5,600 nucleotides of DNA from Methylovulum sp. (GTDB taxonomy: Bacteria > Pseudomonadota > Gammaproteobacteria > Methylococcales > Methylomonadaceae). Both the position numbers and the translations under genes were made by a program. The notes beneath the pieces are model-generated. The model did no database searches. It saw only the letters and a program-made list of their open reading frames with translations, and was not told the DNA's origin. This document shows, piece by piece, positions 4,876 to 5,600 of this stretch. Within the stretch, counting starts at the first letter, position 1, and every line of letters begins with the position of its first letter. The stretch spans positions 1 through 5,600 of the forward strand of contig JACXTQ010000073.1 of assembly GCA_016919605.1 (NCBI GenBank). The letters are read 5' to 3'.

Positions 4876-5600
4876 CGGACTCTTTCCGGAGCGTTATCTG
4901 CTTCGGGAGATAATGCGTGAAGGCCCGAATAGTTTTTTGCTGCTCGCTTACGATCAAGAAGCTTTGGCCGATGTTGTCATTAAATGTTTCAAACCGAGCG
5001 CCAAAGGAGCCTATCTACGTGAAATCGGCGCGGCATTTGGATTAAGCCACCCGAATCTGGCGAGTTGCCTGGACACTTTTCATCGGACTGATGGCATTGC
5101 TTGTATTGTTTATGAATATGTATCCGGCGGTAGTTTGAGCGATTTACTGGAACAGCGACCGCTGTCTAGCCAAATTATCATCGCTTGCTTACGGGATTTA
5201 CTGGAAGCTTTGGTATACCTGCATGGACAAAACCGCATTCACTGCGACATAAAGCCCGACAACATCATGTTGCGCCCTAGTGCGGATCTAGGCCAAATGC
5301 AGTTTGTACTGATTGATTTCGGTGCCGCGTGTTTTTTACGCGAAGCTCAAGAAGGTTGGCATGGCACGGGTACGCCTGCTTACATTGCCCCAGAACGTTT
5401 GAAAAAAAAGTTTTTTTATAATAGCGACTTGTATAGTTTAGGTGTGATAGCGTTCGAAATGAGCGTTGGGCATCGGCCTTTTTCCGGCACATTGGAAGAA
5501 TTGACCGAAGCGACCTTATCGGCTGTACCTTCGCTTGAAGCAATAAAACCGTCGGTGCTTCGAGATTTTATCGACCATTTGCTAGTGAAAAATCCAGCTC
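4841..5600 (+). CDS. Hanks-type Ser/Thr protein kinase, 3' end cut by window edge
   Basis: 253 codons are open to the right edge. Kinase landmarks, counted from ATG 4841: ATP-lysine K48 (V-V-I-K), helix-C glutamate E61 followed by L-S-H-P-N, hinge Y-E-Y-V-S-G-G-S-L, catalytic loop H134-C-D136-I-K138-P-D-N141, metal-binding D159-F-G, G-T-P-A-Y-I-A-P-E185 and S-D-L-Y-S-L-G-V. All catalytic residues are present, so it should be active. Two oddities: HCD replaces HRD (a non-RD kinase), and the glycine loop reads R-E-G-P-N-S-F, with only one glycine. The conserved first strand (R-Y-L-L-R-E-I) lies upstream of ATG 4913, which favours ATG 4841; this overlaps the V4R gene by 35 bases and has AGGA at 4826-4829. 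Anything after the kinase domain is outside the window. Substrates are unknown; the operon partners are obvious candidates. Confidence 0.85.
   Translation, partial: MKSWPDCVLPDNGLFPERYLLREIMREGPNSFLLLAYDQEALADVVIKCFKPSAKGAYLREIGAAFGLSHPNLASCLDTFHRTDGIACIVYEYVSGGSLSDLLEQRPLSSQIIIACLRDLLEALVYLHGQNRIHCDIKPDNIMLRPSADLGQMQFVLIDFGAACFLREAQEGWHGTGTPAYIAPERLKKKFFYNSDLYSLGVIAFEMSVGHRPFSGTLEELTEATLSAVPSLEAIKPSVLRDFIDHLLVKNPA

Noticed and set aside
4913..4915. ATG as the kinase start
   Set aside because: It would remove the first conserved beta strand (R-Y-L-L-R-E-I), although GGGAG three bases upstream is a possible ribosome site.

Overview
The window looks like a chromosomal stretch of a free-living, probably non-photosynthetic Gram-negative bacterium of moderate GC content. 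A gammaproteobacterial methanotroph or relative is my guess from codon use and gene style; no marker gene proves it. No rRNA, tRNA, CRISPR array or intact mobile element was recognised.

Left part (1-1535): a minus-strand gene for a small helix-turn-helix protein runs off the left edge. Its start region has been tandemly duplicated (period exactly 90 bp), and each copy carries a near-consensus plus-strand sigma70 promoter (TTGACA-17-TAAAAT). About 1 kb of gene-poor DNA follows. It holds one weakly supported 50-codon ORF (551-703) and a possible decayed transposase zinc-ribbon fragment on the minus strand (957-1091).

Right part (1424-5600): a clear promoter (TTGACA-16-TATATT) precedes a compact plus-strand operon of six genes. 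They encode (1) an adrenodoxin-type [2Fe-2S] ferredoxin with a C-terminal extension; (2) a V4R-domain protein with the usual cysteines; (3) a protein of unknown family with four F/Y-F-x-x-L-P-W motifs exactly 29 residues apart plus a fifth at its C-terminus; (4) a phycobiliprotein-like globin that keeps the bilin-attachment cysteine and the Arg-Asp pair as C87-x-R89-D90; (5) a second V4R-like protein that lacks the cysteines; and (6) a Hanks-type Ser/Thr kinase cut by the right edge. Genes 2/3 and 5/6 overlap and the other gaps are short, so they are probably co-transcribed.

Reading: the phycobiliprotein-like globin next to a ferredoxin fits the 'bilin biosynthesis-associated globin' idea known from heterotrophic bacteria, where such globins lie near heme oxygenase and ferredoxin-dependent bilin reductase genes. 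V4R domains occur in tetrapyrrole and small-ligand sensing proteins, so two of them suit a tetrapyrrole theme. The FxxLPW-repeat protein could be a multivalent scaffold or linker and the kinase a control element; both roles are inference. No heme oxygenase, bilin reductase or bilin lyase lies inside the window, so bilin binding is not shown here.
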